A DNA stretch of 20,422 nt from Chloroflexota bacterium (GTDB lineage: Bacteria > Chloroflexota > Anaerolineae > Anaerolineales > Villigracilaceae): the NCBI GenBank assembly GCA_021823555.1, contig JAKANW010000002.1, positions 1-20,422 on the forward strand, written 5' to 3'. Below, piece after piece: positions 11,429 through 19,878 of this stretch (position 1 is the stretch's first letter; each line of letters begins with the position of its first letter). A program made the position numbers and the translations under genes. The notes beneath the pieces were generated by a model. It was not told the DNA's origin. It saw nothing but the letters and a program-made list of their open reading frames with translations, and ran no database searches.

Positions 11429-13264
11429 ATGCTAACCCGATTAAAAGATTACCTGATCGGCCCACCGCTTCCCACCCAACAACTCCACGAAAAGAAATTA
11501 AATAAAATACGCGCTCTGGCTGCTTTTTCGCCGGACGCGTTGTCATCCATTGCGTATGCTAACCAGGAAATCTATCTTGGGTTATTGGTCGCGGGCAGCA
11601 CGGGATTGGCATTGGCCTGGCCGATTGGGCTAGCGATCATTGTCGTGCTGACCATGGTCGCCATATCATACAACCAGACTGTCCACGCCTATCCTTCCGG
11701 TGGTGGGTCGTATATTGTGGCGCGCAGCAATTTTGGAACAATACCCGGCCTGGTCGCCGCCGGGGCGCTCTTGATTGACTACGTTTTGACGGCGGCTGTA
11801 AGCTTAACTGCCGGGATGGATGCAATCGCCTCTGCGTTTCCGGTTCTATGGCCATACCGTATGGCCCTTGCGCTATTTGTCCTGGTTCTCATCACACTCG
11901 CCAACTTACGTGGACTGAAAGAAACAGGCACATTGATGTCCATTCCGGTTTACCTGTTTCTTTTCACTTACCTGCCCATGCTGGCATATGGACTGATCCG
12001 TCTGGCAATTGATGGCCCGTCCGCTCCAATAAATGCTCCAATAGCAACGGGAGGTATCACCACATTTCTGATTCTCCACACGTTTGCCACTGGGTGCACC
12101 GCCCTGACCGGCATCGAAGCCATCAGCAACGGTGTGCCAGCTTTCAAACCCCCGGAATCAAAGAACGCCGGACATACCCTGATTGTCATGGGGATACTGA
12201 TGGGTGTTTTATTTGTAGGTAGCATCGGGTTGACTCAGTTTCTTGGTATCGTTGCCATGCCAGAGGAGACGATCCTTTCGGCGCTGGCACGGCATTTGTT
12301 GGGCACCGGCCCGCTATATTTTCTGATCCAGGCTTCAACCATGCTTATCCTGGCGGTAGCCGCCAATACCAGTTTCGCTGATTTCCCCCGTGTGTCAGCT
12401 ATTTTGGCAAAAGATGGATTTCTTCCCAGACAATTTACGGGTTTGGGCGATCGGTTAGTGTTCGTCAACGGCATCGTCATACTTGCGGCAGCGACGGCTA
12501 TCTTGATCATCGGTTTTCACGGTGATATGCACGCATTGATCCCTCTGTTCGCGGTAGGCGCGTTCCTGGCATTCAGTCTTTCACAAGCAGGCATGGTGGT
12601 CCACTGGTGGCGACAACGAGGCAAAGGCTGGGTTTTCAAGATCGCTGCCAATGGCCTCGGCGCACTGGCAACCTTCGTGACCTTGATCGTGGTTGGCTAT
12701 AGCAAATTCCTGGAGGGTGCCTGGATCACGATCTTTCTGATCCCGATCTGTGTGGTGGTGCTCCTGCGCATCCGGACCCATTACCAATGGGTGGGCGAAC
12801 AGCTTTCCCTGCACGGCCTGCCGCCAAACATCAAACCCTCCCCCGCGCCGCGTGTAGTCATTCCGATCTCCGGCGTTCACCGCGGCATTGTGGATGCGGT
12901 GGATTTCGCCTGCGCAGTCTCAAAGGATGTAACAGCTGTCTACGTAGAATTGGAACCGGGGGAGTCGAAAGCGGTGCTTGAAAAATGGAAACGGCTGTGG
13001 CCGGATGTCCCGCTGGTGGTCGTGCCATCGCCATATCGTTCGATCATCGGCCCCATCCTTGAATTTCTCGACCAGACCGACCAGGAACATAACGACGGGC
13101 AACTGGCGACGGTCGTCCTGCCTGAGTTTGTGCCTGCGCATTGGTGGCAATCTCTGCTGCATAACCAGACGGCCTGGCTGCTCAAGGCGGCGCTGATCTA
13201 CCGCCGCCGCAGCCGGGGATACCAACAGGTCATCATTGACATCCCCTATCATTTACGGAAGTAG
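11429..13264 (+). CDS. kimA: KimA/YdaO-type potassium:proton symporter (KUP/APC superfamily)
   Basis: A 611-residue protein, close to B. subtilis KimA in length. The first two thirds have about 12 membrane segments; FSPDALSSIAYANQEIY holds D36 and Y43, matching the residue numbers reported for potassium binding and proton coupling in KimA. GIEAISNGVPAFKPPESKNA is the conserved loop of the family. The last ~150 residues form a soluble cytoplasmic domain (VVIPISGVHRGIVDAVDFA onward), as in KimA. Often annotated as an amino acid permease, but the family points to high-affinity K+ uptake. No c-di-AMP riboswitch fits in the 61-nt upstream gap, unlike in Bacillus. Convergent with the glycosyltransferase gene, with 9 bp between stops. 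Confidence 0.85.
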   Translation: MLTRLKDYLIGPPLPTQQLHEKKLNKIRALAAFSPDALSSIAYANQEIYLGLLVAGSTGLALAWPIGLAIIVVLTMVAISYNQTVHAYPSGGGSYIVARSNFGTIPGLVAAGALLIDYVLTAAVSLTAGMDAIASAFPVLWPYRMALALFVLVLITLANLRGLKETGTLMSIPVYLFLFTYLPMLAYGLIRLAIDGPSAPINAPIATGGITTFLILHTFATGCTALTGIEAISNGVPAFKPPESKNAGHTLIVMGILMGVLFVGSIGLTQFLGIVAMPEETILSALARHLLGTGPLYFLIQASTMLILAVAANTSFADFPRVSAILAKDGFLPRQFTGLGDRLVFVNGIVILAAATAILIIGFHGDMHALIPLFAVGAFLAFSLSQAGMVVHWWRQRGKGWVFKIAANGLGALATFVTLIVVGYSKFLEGAWITIFLIPICVVVLLRIRTHYQWVGEQLSLHGLPPNIKPSPAPRVVIPISGVHRGIVDAVDFACAVSKDVTAVYVELEPGESKAVLEKWKRLWPDVPLVVVPSPYRSIIGPILEFLDQTDQEHNDGQLATVVLPEFVPAHWWQSLLHNQTAWLLKAALIYRRRSRGYQQVIIDIPYHLRK

Positions 13265-13265
13265 C

Positions 13266-13287
13266 GCAAAGCCCTATTTGCTTTTTT
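13266..13287 (+). terminator. Terminator of kimA, overlapping the convergent gene's end
   Basis: GCAAA (13266-13270) and TTTGC (13277-13281) form a short stem followed by six T, beginning 2 nt after the kimA stop. The T run lies within the last codons of the convergent glycosyltransferase gene. Only 5 bp, so it may be weak. Confidence 0.4.
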
Positions 13288-14821
13288 GCCAGACCTGGTA
13301 ACAGGAAACCCGGGCCAGTCCCGTTGGACCGGGGGACTGGTCTGGCGTGGATGGATCGAATTCGAGCGGGTTGAATTCCTGCGCCATGACGTAATCTTGT
13401 GATAATCCTGTTTCAGGCGTCTCCTGCATGTGCACGGCGTCGTCGCAATGCAGGACGATGTAATCAGGGTGGAAAATGGATGGATACATCTCGGCGCCAA
13501 TCTGTTGAAGCTTGAGACTCAATACTGCGGGGGTAACCAGTCCCACCTCGTCAATCACTGTCCGGTTGGAATAATATCCAACATAGCCGAGGGGTTCCAG
13601 CAGGACCGTGGCTTGCGGCGGGGAATTGCGATTTAACCATATCCCGAGTTCCTTCAAGGAATCATCAAAACGATATATTTGTTTGGCTTGTATGATTTGA
13701 GCGAACTGGATGCCTGCCACACCGGTAACAAAAAGCAGGATCAATAATGCGGCGGTGAATAATATTTTTGGGGTTCGAGTAGATCGTAAACGGTCCCACA
13801 ATACCCCCAGTCCCAATCCGAACAGGATCAGGGTTGCCCACAGTGCGGGAATGAAATAGCGGCTGAAAAATGTGGCTCGCGTAAGGGTAAGGAGAGTGAC
13901 ATCGGCTGCAATAAAGACGAACAAAACTGCCGGTGGCTTGTCCCGGAACAATTGGACTTTCCACGCAGCCCAGACAATGACCATCCATACCGTCAGCGGG
14001 ACCAGGAATTGCATTGTCCCGGGCACGTCAAAGGGCAAAAGATAATTGAGTATGATCCCAAGTTGGGATGGGTAAGGCGCCTGGTTGAACTGGCTGTAGG
14101 CCACCCATTTTGCTGTGATCGTGAAAGGAATAGGAGAACCGAAGTAGAAAGCTGCAAAAATAACCCACGGCAGGTAAACCAAAGCCGCCAGGATGCCCAG
14201 CCGCGCTGCCTGTTTTGGATCGGTTGGCAAGCTGACGAGTATCAGCGCAGCCGGCCAGACGACCAGATCAACCCTGGTCCATAAAAGCAGACCGGAGAGC
14301 AGGCCTGCCCAATTCGTTCTCCCGCTCGTCCAGGCATACCAGGATGCAGCCATCAGACAAAGAACCAATGGCATTTCCATTCCCTGCGTATCCATGTACA
14401 GGAGCTTGTAGGAAAACGCAAGAGCGGCCAGGGGAAGTATCTGCTCAGCCGCAGATGAACGTGTAGAGCGGAGCGTCTGCCAGGTGAAGAATAACATTCC
14501 GGCCACTGCCAGCAAATCCAGGATCCTGGCTCCCAGGATAACGTTATTGGAAATAAATTTTAACCAGGCTGCCAGGACGAGGGTCATGAGCGGTGTGGTC
14601 GTCCCATAGAGTTTTTCCCCCAGGTTGTAGACAAAGCCGTTGCCTGCCGCAAGCTGCCGCGCAAAGCGAAACGTGATGAAGGCATCCTCTTCGGTGTAAT
14701 TGGTAAACCGCATCCACAGCAGATGCATCTCCAGAGACAGTGCCAGCAGGGCAACGGCCCAGACATCAATGGATGAAAACTGTTCACGCAGATTTTTGGT
14801 GCCTGGCCCGGAAGATGTCAT
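13274..14821 (-). CDS. Membrane glycosyltransferase, GT-C fold (GT39/AftB-like)
   Basis: A 515-residue polytopic protein with about ten or more hydrophobic segments. After helix 1, TNYTEEDAFITFRFARQLAA, with NGFVYNLGEKLYGTTTPL just after, is the first outer loop typical of polyprenyl-phosphate-sugar-dependent GT-C enzymes; the acidic EED is the likely catalytic site. A smaller C-terminal domain outside the membrane (from about residue 390) includes LEPLGYVGYYSNRTVIDEVG. It should transfer sugars to a surface glycan, lipid or protein outside the membrane; donor and acceptor are unknown. The ATG at 14821 lies 12 nt after the holB stop, so it is the last gene of the maf-led cluster. Confidence 0.8.
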   Translation of the reverse strand: MTSSGPGTKNLREQFSSIDVWAVALLALSLEMHLLWMRFTNYTEEDAFITFRFARQLAAGNGFVYNLGEKLYGTTTPLMTLVLAAWLKFISNNVILGARILDLLAVAGMLFFTWQTLRSTRSSAAEQILPLAALAFSYKLLYMDTQGMEMPLVLCLMAASWYAWTSGRTNWAGLLSGLLLWTRVDLVVWPAALILVSLPTDPKQAARLGILAALVYLPWVIFAAFYFGSPIPFTITAKWVAYSQFNQAPYPSQLGIILNYLLPFDVPGTMQFLVPLTVWMVIVWAAWKVQLFRDKPPAVLFVFIAADVTLLTLTRATFFSRYFIPALWATLILFGLGLGVLWDRLRSTRTPKILFTAALLILLFVTGVAGIQFAQIIQAKQIYRFDDSLKELGIWLNRNSPPQATVLLEPLGYVGYYSNRTVIDEVGLVTPAVLSLKLQQIGAEMYPSIFHPDYIVLHCDDAVHMQETPETGLSQDYVMAQEFNPLEFDPSTPDQSPGPTGLARVSCYQVWQKSK

Positions 14822-14833
14822 GGCCGCAAAACC

Positions 14834-15826
14834 TTAGGAAGGCCTGGGCCAGTCCAGTAACAAAACTTCTGCCAGCAGACGCGGGTTGACGTTATGTTCC
14901 AGCTTCTCCAGCGCCCCCTCCATATCGCTGACCACTCGCCGCACCGCGGGCAGTTCCAGTCGTTCTGCGAGCGCGTCAATCTCGGCAGCATGGTCAATGT
15001 TGGTGATGGGCGTCTCTGCGTTGGCGGCGCGCAGCAATACATCGCGCCAATAGGAGAGCCAGAAGAGCAGAGTCTGGCGCATGGCATCTTTATCCTTGGC
15101 GAGCTTCTCGGCATAGGAGAATTTCTGGACGCGCGTGCTCTTGAGCAATGAGCTCAAATCGCCGAGGCGCTCTATGCGTGCTGCGAGCAATATTTCATCC
15201 TCGAGCAGGCGCAGGGCATAGCCTGGCCGCCCCCCGCTGACGTGCGCGATCAATTGTGCTTGTTCATCTGTTGCGCCGCGTCCTTTCAGGAAAGTGGATA
15301 CTCTCTCCATGGGAAGAGGGCGCAGCCTCAGCACTTCACAACGCGAAACGATGGTCGGCAAAAGCTGCTCAGGACTATCGGCAGTCAGGAGCAGCACCGC
15401 GTAGGAAGGCGCTTCTTCCAGGGTTTTGAGCAGGGCATTGGCAGCGTTGTCGTTGGCTTCGTGGAAGCGCAGAAAGATTGCCACTCGATATTTGGACTGG
15501 TACGGCTTGAGCGAGAGCGCGTGCTGGACAGCGCGTACCTGATCCACTTTGAGAGTTCCACCTTCGGTTTCAGATTCAATCACAGCCATGTCCGGCTGCT
15601 GCATGGCCGCGATCTGTCTGCAATCGCGGCACTGGCCGCAGAATTCGCCCGGGGCGGGCGGCTGGGTGCAGTTCAACGCCTGGGCGAAGCGCAGCGCCAG
15701 GGAACGGCGGCCCAGCCCTGGAGGTCCCGCGAAGAGATACGCATGGCGAGCTTCGCCGTTCGCTACGTGGCGGCGCAGCATATCCACAGCCCATTCATGC
15801 CCAAGGAGATTCCAGTTGTCGGTCAT
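14834..15826 (-). CDS. holB: DNA polymerase III subunit delta' (clamp loader)
   Basis: A 330-residue AAA+ protein. LLGHEWAVDMLRRHVANGEARHAYLFAGPPGLGR is the N-terminal signature. The P loop is degenerate (GPPGLGRRS, R40 in place of the ATP-binding Lys), as expected for delta', which does not hydrolyse ATP. Zinc ligands C53, C63, C66 and C69 are present, and the SRC motif with the arginine finger is at 161-163. ALLKTLEEAP is also characteristic. It works with DnaX and HolA to load the sliding clamp. The ATG at 15826 has no Shine-Dalgarno site; instead an extended -10 lies 6 nt upstream, so the gene probably has its own leaderless transcript besides read-through from rsgA. Confidence 0.93.
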   Translation of the reverse strand: MTDNWNLLGHEWAVDMLRRHVANGEARHAYLFAGPPGLGRRSLALRFAQALNCTQPPAPGEFCGQCRDCRQIAAMQQPDMAVIESETEGGTLKVDQVRAVQHALSLKPYQSKYRVAIFLRFHEANDNAANALLKTLEEAPSYAVLLLTADSPEQLLPTIVSRCEVLRLRPLPMERVSTFLKGRGATDEQAQLIAHVSGGRPGYALRLLEDEILLAARIERLGDLSSLLKSTRVQKFSYAEKLAKDKDAMRQTLLFWLSYWRDVLLRAANAETPITNIDHAAEIDALAERLELPAVRRVVSDMEGALEKLEHNVNPRLLAEVLLLDWPRPS

Positions 15827-15832
15827 GGTTTT

Positions 15833-15860
15833 ATTCTAACAGGTGACAGTCGCCTGTCTA
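15833..15860 (-). promoter_or_regulatory. Internal promoter of holB within the rsgA 3' end
   Basis: On the minus strand TAGACA (15855-15860), a 16-nt spacer and TAGAAT (15833-15838), with TGT just before the -10 (extended -10). Six bases then separate the -10 from the holB ATG, predicting a start at about the ATG. The -35 overlaps the rsgA stop codon. Confidence 0.6.
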
Positions 15861-16766
15861 ATCTTTACCCGCGCGCAATCTTAGGTAGGACTCGTACCGT
15901 TCAGGGTGGATCCGCCCTGCTTCAAGCGCAACTAGCACGGCGCAGCCCGGTTCATGGATGTGCGTACAGTCGCTGAACTGGCACTTCGCCACCAACGGAG
16001 CCAGTTCCGGGAAATAAGCATCCATCTCCTCCGGCTTGGTATCCCACAGCGCCAGCGATTTCCAGCCCGGTGTATCGGCCACATAGCCGCCGCCCTCCAG
16101 CGGGATGAGCCGCCGCGACACAGTGGTGTGTTTGCCTTTGTTTATGGCTGTGCTGACTTCATTCACTGCCAGCCCCAGCCGAGGTTGAAGCACGTTCAAC
16201 AAAGATGATTTGCCGACTCCGCTCGGTCCGGCCAGCGCGCTGATCTTGCCCGTCAGCCGCTGGTGCAATTCATCCACTCCTGTGCCGTCTTTGGCAGAGC
16301 TGTAAACGACCGGGTAGCCCAATGATGGATACATGCCAAAGGTTTGCCTGGCCGCGTCCAATCCGACCATGTCAATTTTGTTGGCGACAATCACAGCCGG
16401 GATACGCTGCTTCTCAGCGATGACCAGGAAGCGGTCGAGCATTCTCAATTTTGGACTGGGATGTGCGCAGGCGAAGACGAACACTGCCTGATCGGGATTT
16501 GCCAACAGCACCTGTTGATAATCCCCGCGCGGCCTCGGGTCCAACCGGACGATGGCCCGCTTCCGTTCTTCGACCTGGTCAATCATCCCGGAGCCATCCG
16601 TCAAAACCGTGACCCTCACGCGGTCGCCGACAGCAGCAATATCACCGAAGGCTTTGCCCTGTTTCAAGCGTCCACGCAACTGGCAAACGATCAGGCCCCG
16701 CCCGGTTTCCACTGTGAAGAAACCGGACTGGGCCTGGACAATCAAGCCATTCGTACTTTGAGTCAT
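15858..16766 (-). CDS. rsgA: Ribosome small subunit-dependent GTPase A
   Basis: A 302-residue circularly permuted GTPase: an N-terminal OB fold (about 1-70), then G4 NKID (129-132), G5 SSAKDG, G1 GPSGVGKS (180-187), switch region GKHTT and G3 DTPG (231-234). The C-terminal zinc site uses C262, C267, H269 and C275. RsgA helps late maturation of the 30S subunit by releasing assembly factors. The order G4-G5-G1-G3 is diagnostic. The start at 16766 lies 27 nt after the stop of the PBP gene and has no clear Shine-Dalgarno site, so it may rely on coupling to the upstream gene. Confidence 0.95.
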   Translation of the reverse strand: MTQSTNGLIVQAQSGFFTVETGRGLIVCQLRGRLKQGKAFGDIAAVGDRVRVTVLTDGSGMIDQVEERKRAIVRLDPRPRGDYQQVLLANPDQAVFVFACAHPSPKLRMLDRFLVIAEKQRIPAVIVANKIDMVGLDAARQTFGMYPSLGYPVVYSSAKDGTGVDELHQRLTGKISALAGPSGVGKSSLLNVLQPRLGLAVNEVSTAINKGKHTTVSRRLIPLEGGGYVADTPGWKSLALWDTKPEEMDAYFPELAPLVAKCQFSDCTHIHEPGCAVLVALEAGRIHPERYESYLRLRAGKD

Positions 16767-16793
16767 AGGGTGGATGTGGGGAAATGCTCCGGC

Positions 16794-19064
16794 CTACGGT
16801 TTGGGCGGTTTGGGTGTCTTGGTGGGAATACCGCCGATGGGCGTAGGTGTGTATGGGTTTCCAATCGGGCCATACCATGGGACAGCCTGCGGCGCGCCAA
16901 AGTAATAAGTTTCAACCATGGCCCTAAAGAGAGGCGCGGCCCAGTCGGAACCCTCGCCCTGGTTTTCGAGGATGACGGCAATGGCGATATCTGGCATATT
17001 CGTATTTGCGCTGGCCATTGTGTATCCGGCGAACCAGGCATGGGAATTCCCGTTACCTGACTCAGCTGTGCCGGTCTTGCCTGCCATCGGAATATTCAAA
17101 CCGCGCAGACGGTAGTTCGCCGTGCCGAGCGGGTTTTCCACCACGCTGACCATGGCATCCTGCAACACCTTCAGGTTGTCTGGCCGCAGGGGCAGGGTGC
17201 CCGTGGCTTCGGGTTTGAAGACCATGACCGGGTCGCCGTCCACAGGCTGGATCTTCTCGATCAGTTGGGGCCTGAAGAGGGTCCCGCCATTGCCGACCGC
17301 GGCGATAAAGCGCGCCACCTGCAGAGGCGTGACCAGCACATCGCCCTGGCCGATGGCCTGGTTGGTGGCGTCAATGGGATTGGTCGGGACGGTGATGTTG
17401 CCGGATGCCTCCGCAATGGCGTCAATGCCGGTCGGCGCACCGAGACCAAAGGCACGCGCCATGTTGGCAATGTCGCCGGCGCGGTTGTTGTTGAACAAGT
17501 CAAGCCCAATGTGCCAGAAGTATGGGTCGCAGGAACGCATCAAGCCTTCCGGCAATGTGAGCAGGCCGGAGGGTTTGGTTGACGAGCCGTTGCATTCCTT
17601 ACCGGCTGCCTGTGCATCCTGGCAGTGCTGCCAGGTCCAATCGTGCAGGACCGGGCCGCCCAATGGCACCAGCTCGTTAAAATCATACTGGCAGTCGTAC
17701 GTGGTCTGGGGCAGGTACAGGCCGCTTTCGAGGGCAGCCGACATGGTAATGACCTTGAAGACCGAGCCAAGCGGATACTGTCCTTGGGCAGCGCGGTTGA
17801 CCAGCGGCTGGTTCGGGTCGTTGAGCAACTGATTCAACAGGTCCCTGTTCGGATTGTTGGGATCGAACAGGTTTGGGTCATAAGTGGGCGAAGACGCCAT
17901 GGCCAGCACACGCCCGGTATCGCGCTCCAGCACCACAATAGCGCCTTTAAAAGGTGCCAGGGCTTTCTCGGCGTAATACTGCAAGTTGCTGTTAAGGGTC
18001 AGATAGACCGAGTCGGCTGGCTTGGGGACGTTTTCCCCGATACGGGTTACGATCTGGCCATTCTTGTCTACAACATAGAGCGAACCGCCGTGCTGTCCGG
18101 CCAGATACTGCTCAGCCCACTTTTCAACTCCCGATTGCCCCACGCGCTCACTGCCTCGATAGCCGAGGCGGCGGTATTCATCCAACTGGGCCGGGTCAAT
18201 CGCCAACGTATAACCGGTTACCTGGGAGGCAGAGCCTTGCTCAGCATAATAGCGAGAGGTATATGAAGTCACTGTCAACCCGCCGGGATTAACGGATAGC
18301 AGGTAGTTGGCCTCGGATGCAGTGCCCTCACACATGGGCAGGTACCAGTCCGTACCGGAGATGGCGATCTGGTTTTGGATGTAGTCCGGGCTTAAGTTAC
18401 ACAGGTTGGCAAGTTCTGAAACCAGGAACCCCTCGGATTTCGGGGTTATATTTCCGGGAGTGATACCGAAGGCATAGACGTCTGCTTGCGTGACAACCGG
18501 CTGGCCGTTGCTATCGTAAATATCGCCGCGCGACGGCACCTGGTAATCCATAGCCAACTGGTTGCCGCCTGCCAGCTCCGGCAGGATCAGGCCATCCTCC
18601 CATTCCACTTTCCAACTGCCGTTCTCCAGGGCCAGGGTCATTACAATGTCGCGTTGAATGTCGCCTACCAGCGCAGTGTGATACGTGATGCGGTATCCCA
18701 CCTGTGCGCTAAATGGATTAAGCAGCGAAGAAAGGATCTCGTAATCAAGTTTGCCGGCGCTCATGGTGTTGAGCGCGTCGTTGTATTTCTTGGTGAAGTC
18801 ATCCTGTGTGATGGATTCCTGGCTGACTTTACTAAGCATGGCGTACATGCTGGCGAAATCATTCTTCTTCAGCGCGTCTAGGTAGGCGCTGACGACTGGG
18901 CGCGCATCCGGCGCGGGAGTGATTCGTGCCCATGCTGTAGGCAGGGGGGGATTAGTCGGGAAGATCGCCGAAAGGGGATTGCCGCCTCCCTTAGAGTTGG
19001 GAGCGCAGGCGCCCAATAGCATGGTAAAAAGCGCGATCAGGCTGATCCAGCGGAATAACTTCAT
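16794..19064 (-). CDS. Class B penicillin-binding protein with MecA-type NTF2 domain, lipoprotein
   Basis: A 756-residue peptidoglycan transpeptidase. The N-terminus ends in the lipobox LLGAC (C20), so it is anchored by lipid, not by the usual uncleaved helix. Residues about 55-165 form a MecA_N/NTF2-like domain (SAYLDALKKNDFASMYAML, SWKVEWEDGLILPEL). A dimerisation domain follows (PSRGDIYDSNG, GYTLAIDP), then the transpeptidase domain with catalytic S434 in SVFK, second motif SCD (511-513, Asp where Asn is usual) and KTGT (663-666). The tail (about 730-756) is Pro/Thr-rich. It should cross-link peptidoglycan. MecA-like layout may lower beta-lactam affinity, but this cannot be judged here. 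The ATG follows AAGGTGA; it lies 14 nt after maf. Confidence 0.92.
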   Translation of the reverse strand: MKLFRWISLIALFTMLLGACAPNSKGGGNPLSAIFPTNPPLPTAWARITPAPDARPVVSAYLDALKKNDFASMYAMLSKVSQESITQDDFTKKYNDALNTMSAGKLDYEILSSLLNPFSAQVGYRITYHTALVGDIQRDIVMTLALENGSWKVEWEDGLILPELAGGNQLAMDYQVPSRGDIYDSNGQPVVTQADVYAFGITPGNITPKSEGFLVSELANLCNLSPDYIQNQIAISGTDWYLPMCEGTASEANYLLSVNPGGLTVTSYTSRYYAEQGSASQVTGYTLAIDPAQLDEYRRLGYRGSERVGQSGVEKWAEQYLAGQHGGSLYVVDKNGQIVTRIGENVPKPADSVYLTLNSNLQYYAEKALAPFKGAIVVLERDTGRVLAMASSPTYDPNLFDPNNPNRDLLNQLLNDPNQPLVNRAAQGQYPLGSVFKVITMSAALESGLYLPQTTYDCQYDFNELVPLGGPVLHDWTWQHCQDAQAAGKECNGSSTKPSGLLTLPEGLMRSCDPYFWHIGLDLFNNNRAGDIANMARAFGLGAPTGIDAIAEASGNITVPTNPIDATNQAIGQGDVLVTPLQVARFIAAVGNGGTLFRPQLIEKIQPVDGDPVMVFKPEATGTLPLRPDNLKVLQDAMVSVVENPLGTANYRLRGLNIPMAGKTGTAESGNGNSHAWFAGYTMASANTNMPDIAIAVILENQGEGSDWAAPLFRAMVETYYFGAPQAVPWYGPIGNPYTPTPIGGIPTKTPKPPKP

Positions 19065-19078
19065 TCTTCACCTTTGCG

Positions 19079-19750
19079 TTAACCAACCTGCTCACCGCGC
19101 AGGATCGCGCCTGAGACAGGACATTGATAATTAAGGAATACCTGGCATTTGCCGGGGATATCGGCCAGGAGTGGAACATCCAATTGCTGCAAGGTTCGCA
19201 AGAGATGGCATAGCGGTAATCCCATCACGCTTGCATAACATCCGCTCATATTTTCAACCGGGTGGAAATGTGGGTGCTGGATGGCATAAGCTCCGGCTTT
19301 GTCCAACGGGTCGCCCGTCAGCACGTAGGCCTCGATCTCATCTTCGGTATAGTTGCGCATCGGGACATCCGTCACACATAGGTCGGCGACCAGCTTCCCA
19401 TCCCGGACGCGCAGCGCAGCGATCCCGGTGTAGACCTGGTGGCTGTGTCCGCGTAACCGTTTGAGCATCGCCACGGCCTCCGCCATGTCGGCAGGCTTGC
19501 CCAGGACGGCACTCCCATCCACGACAGCTGTATCCGCGCCGATGATGATATTTTCGCTGTGAGCGTTCCGGGCTACGACGCGTGCTTTTGTTTCTGCCAA
19601 CCGCAAGACATATTCACCCGGGGCCTCACCCATGCGCTGGCTCTCATCCACGTTGGAGACGACCACGTTGAACATCCAATCGCCCAGCGAGAGCAACTCT
19701 CTCCGCCGCGGCGAGTTCGATGCCAGCAGCAACACGGTTTTGGAGTCCAC
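19079..19750 (-). CDS. maf: Maf family nucleotide pyrophosphatase
   Basis: A 223-residue Maf/HAM1-fold protein. LLLASNSPRRRELLSLG is the phosphate-binding signature; NIIIGADTAVV and VLGKPADMAEA hold the metal- and base-binding residues; DPLDKAGAYAIQ is the second conserved block. Maf enzymes hydrolyse dTTP, UTP or modified nucleoside triphosphates and were first linked to septum formation. About 25 residues after the usual end (DIPGKCQVFLNYQCPVSGAI and on) extend it slightly. The start is taken as GTG at 19750: a strong extended -10 lies 6 nt upstream and there is no Shine-Dalgarno site; the alternative TTG at 19756 is directly next to the -10 box. First gene of the cluster maf-PBP-rsgA-holB-GT. 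Confidence 0.9.
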   Translation of the reverse strand: MDSKTVLLLASNSPRRRELLSLGDWMFNVVVSNVDESQRMGEAPGEYVLRLAETKARVVARNAHSENIIIGADTAVVDGSAVLGKPADMAEAVAMLKRLRGHSHQVYTGIAALRVRDGKLVADLCVTDVPMRNYTEDEIEAYVLTGDPLDKAGAYAIQHPHFHPVENMSGCYASVMGLPLCHLLRTLQQLDVPLLADIPGKCQVFLNYQCPVSGAILRGEQVG

Positions 19751-19756
19751 GAACAA

Positions 19757-19765
19757 ATTCTAACA
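19757..19765 (-). promoter_or_regulatory. Extended -10 promoter of maf, leaderless arrangement
   Basis: TGTTAGAAT on the minus strand (TGn plus TAGAAT) with 6 nt to the GTG start. Identical in sequence and spacing to the holB promoter. The -35 is poor, which extended -10 promoters tolerate. Confidence 0.55.
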
Positions 19766-19823
19766 CAGTCCTTCCATTGAGCCTTAATGGGGGATGACGA
19801 CTTCAGGGAGCCTGAGTTTGATG

Positions 19824-19829
19824 TAAAAT
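19824..19829 (+). promoter_or_regulatory. Candidate -10 of the xpt promoter
   Basis: TAAAAT in an AT-richer part of the maf-xpt divergent region, about 50 nt before the xpt start. No convincing -35. The leader between holds only a small GGCC-ATCC-GGCC hairpin and the ribosome-binding site; no purine-riboswitch core is visible. Confidence 0.3.
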
Positions 19830-19878
19830 TGTCTAGACGTAATCTTCGGCCATCCGGCCTAATTATTCGGAGGTTTCT

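Noticed and set aside
15242..15976. Plus-strand frame of 244 codons across holB and rsgA ends
   Set aside because: Runs antisense to two recognised genes and over their promoter; no family pattern.
19830..19878. Purine riboswitch before xpt
   Set aside because: Leader is too short and lacks the three-way-junction core; only a 4-bp hairpin is present.
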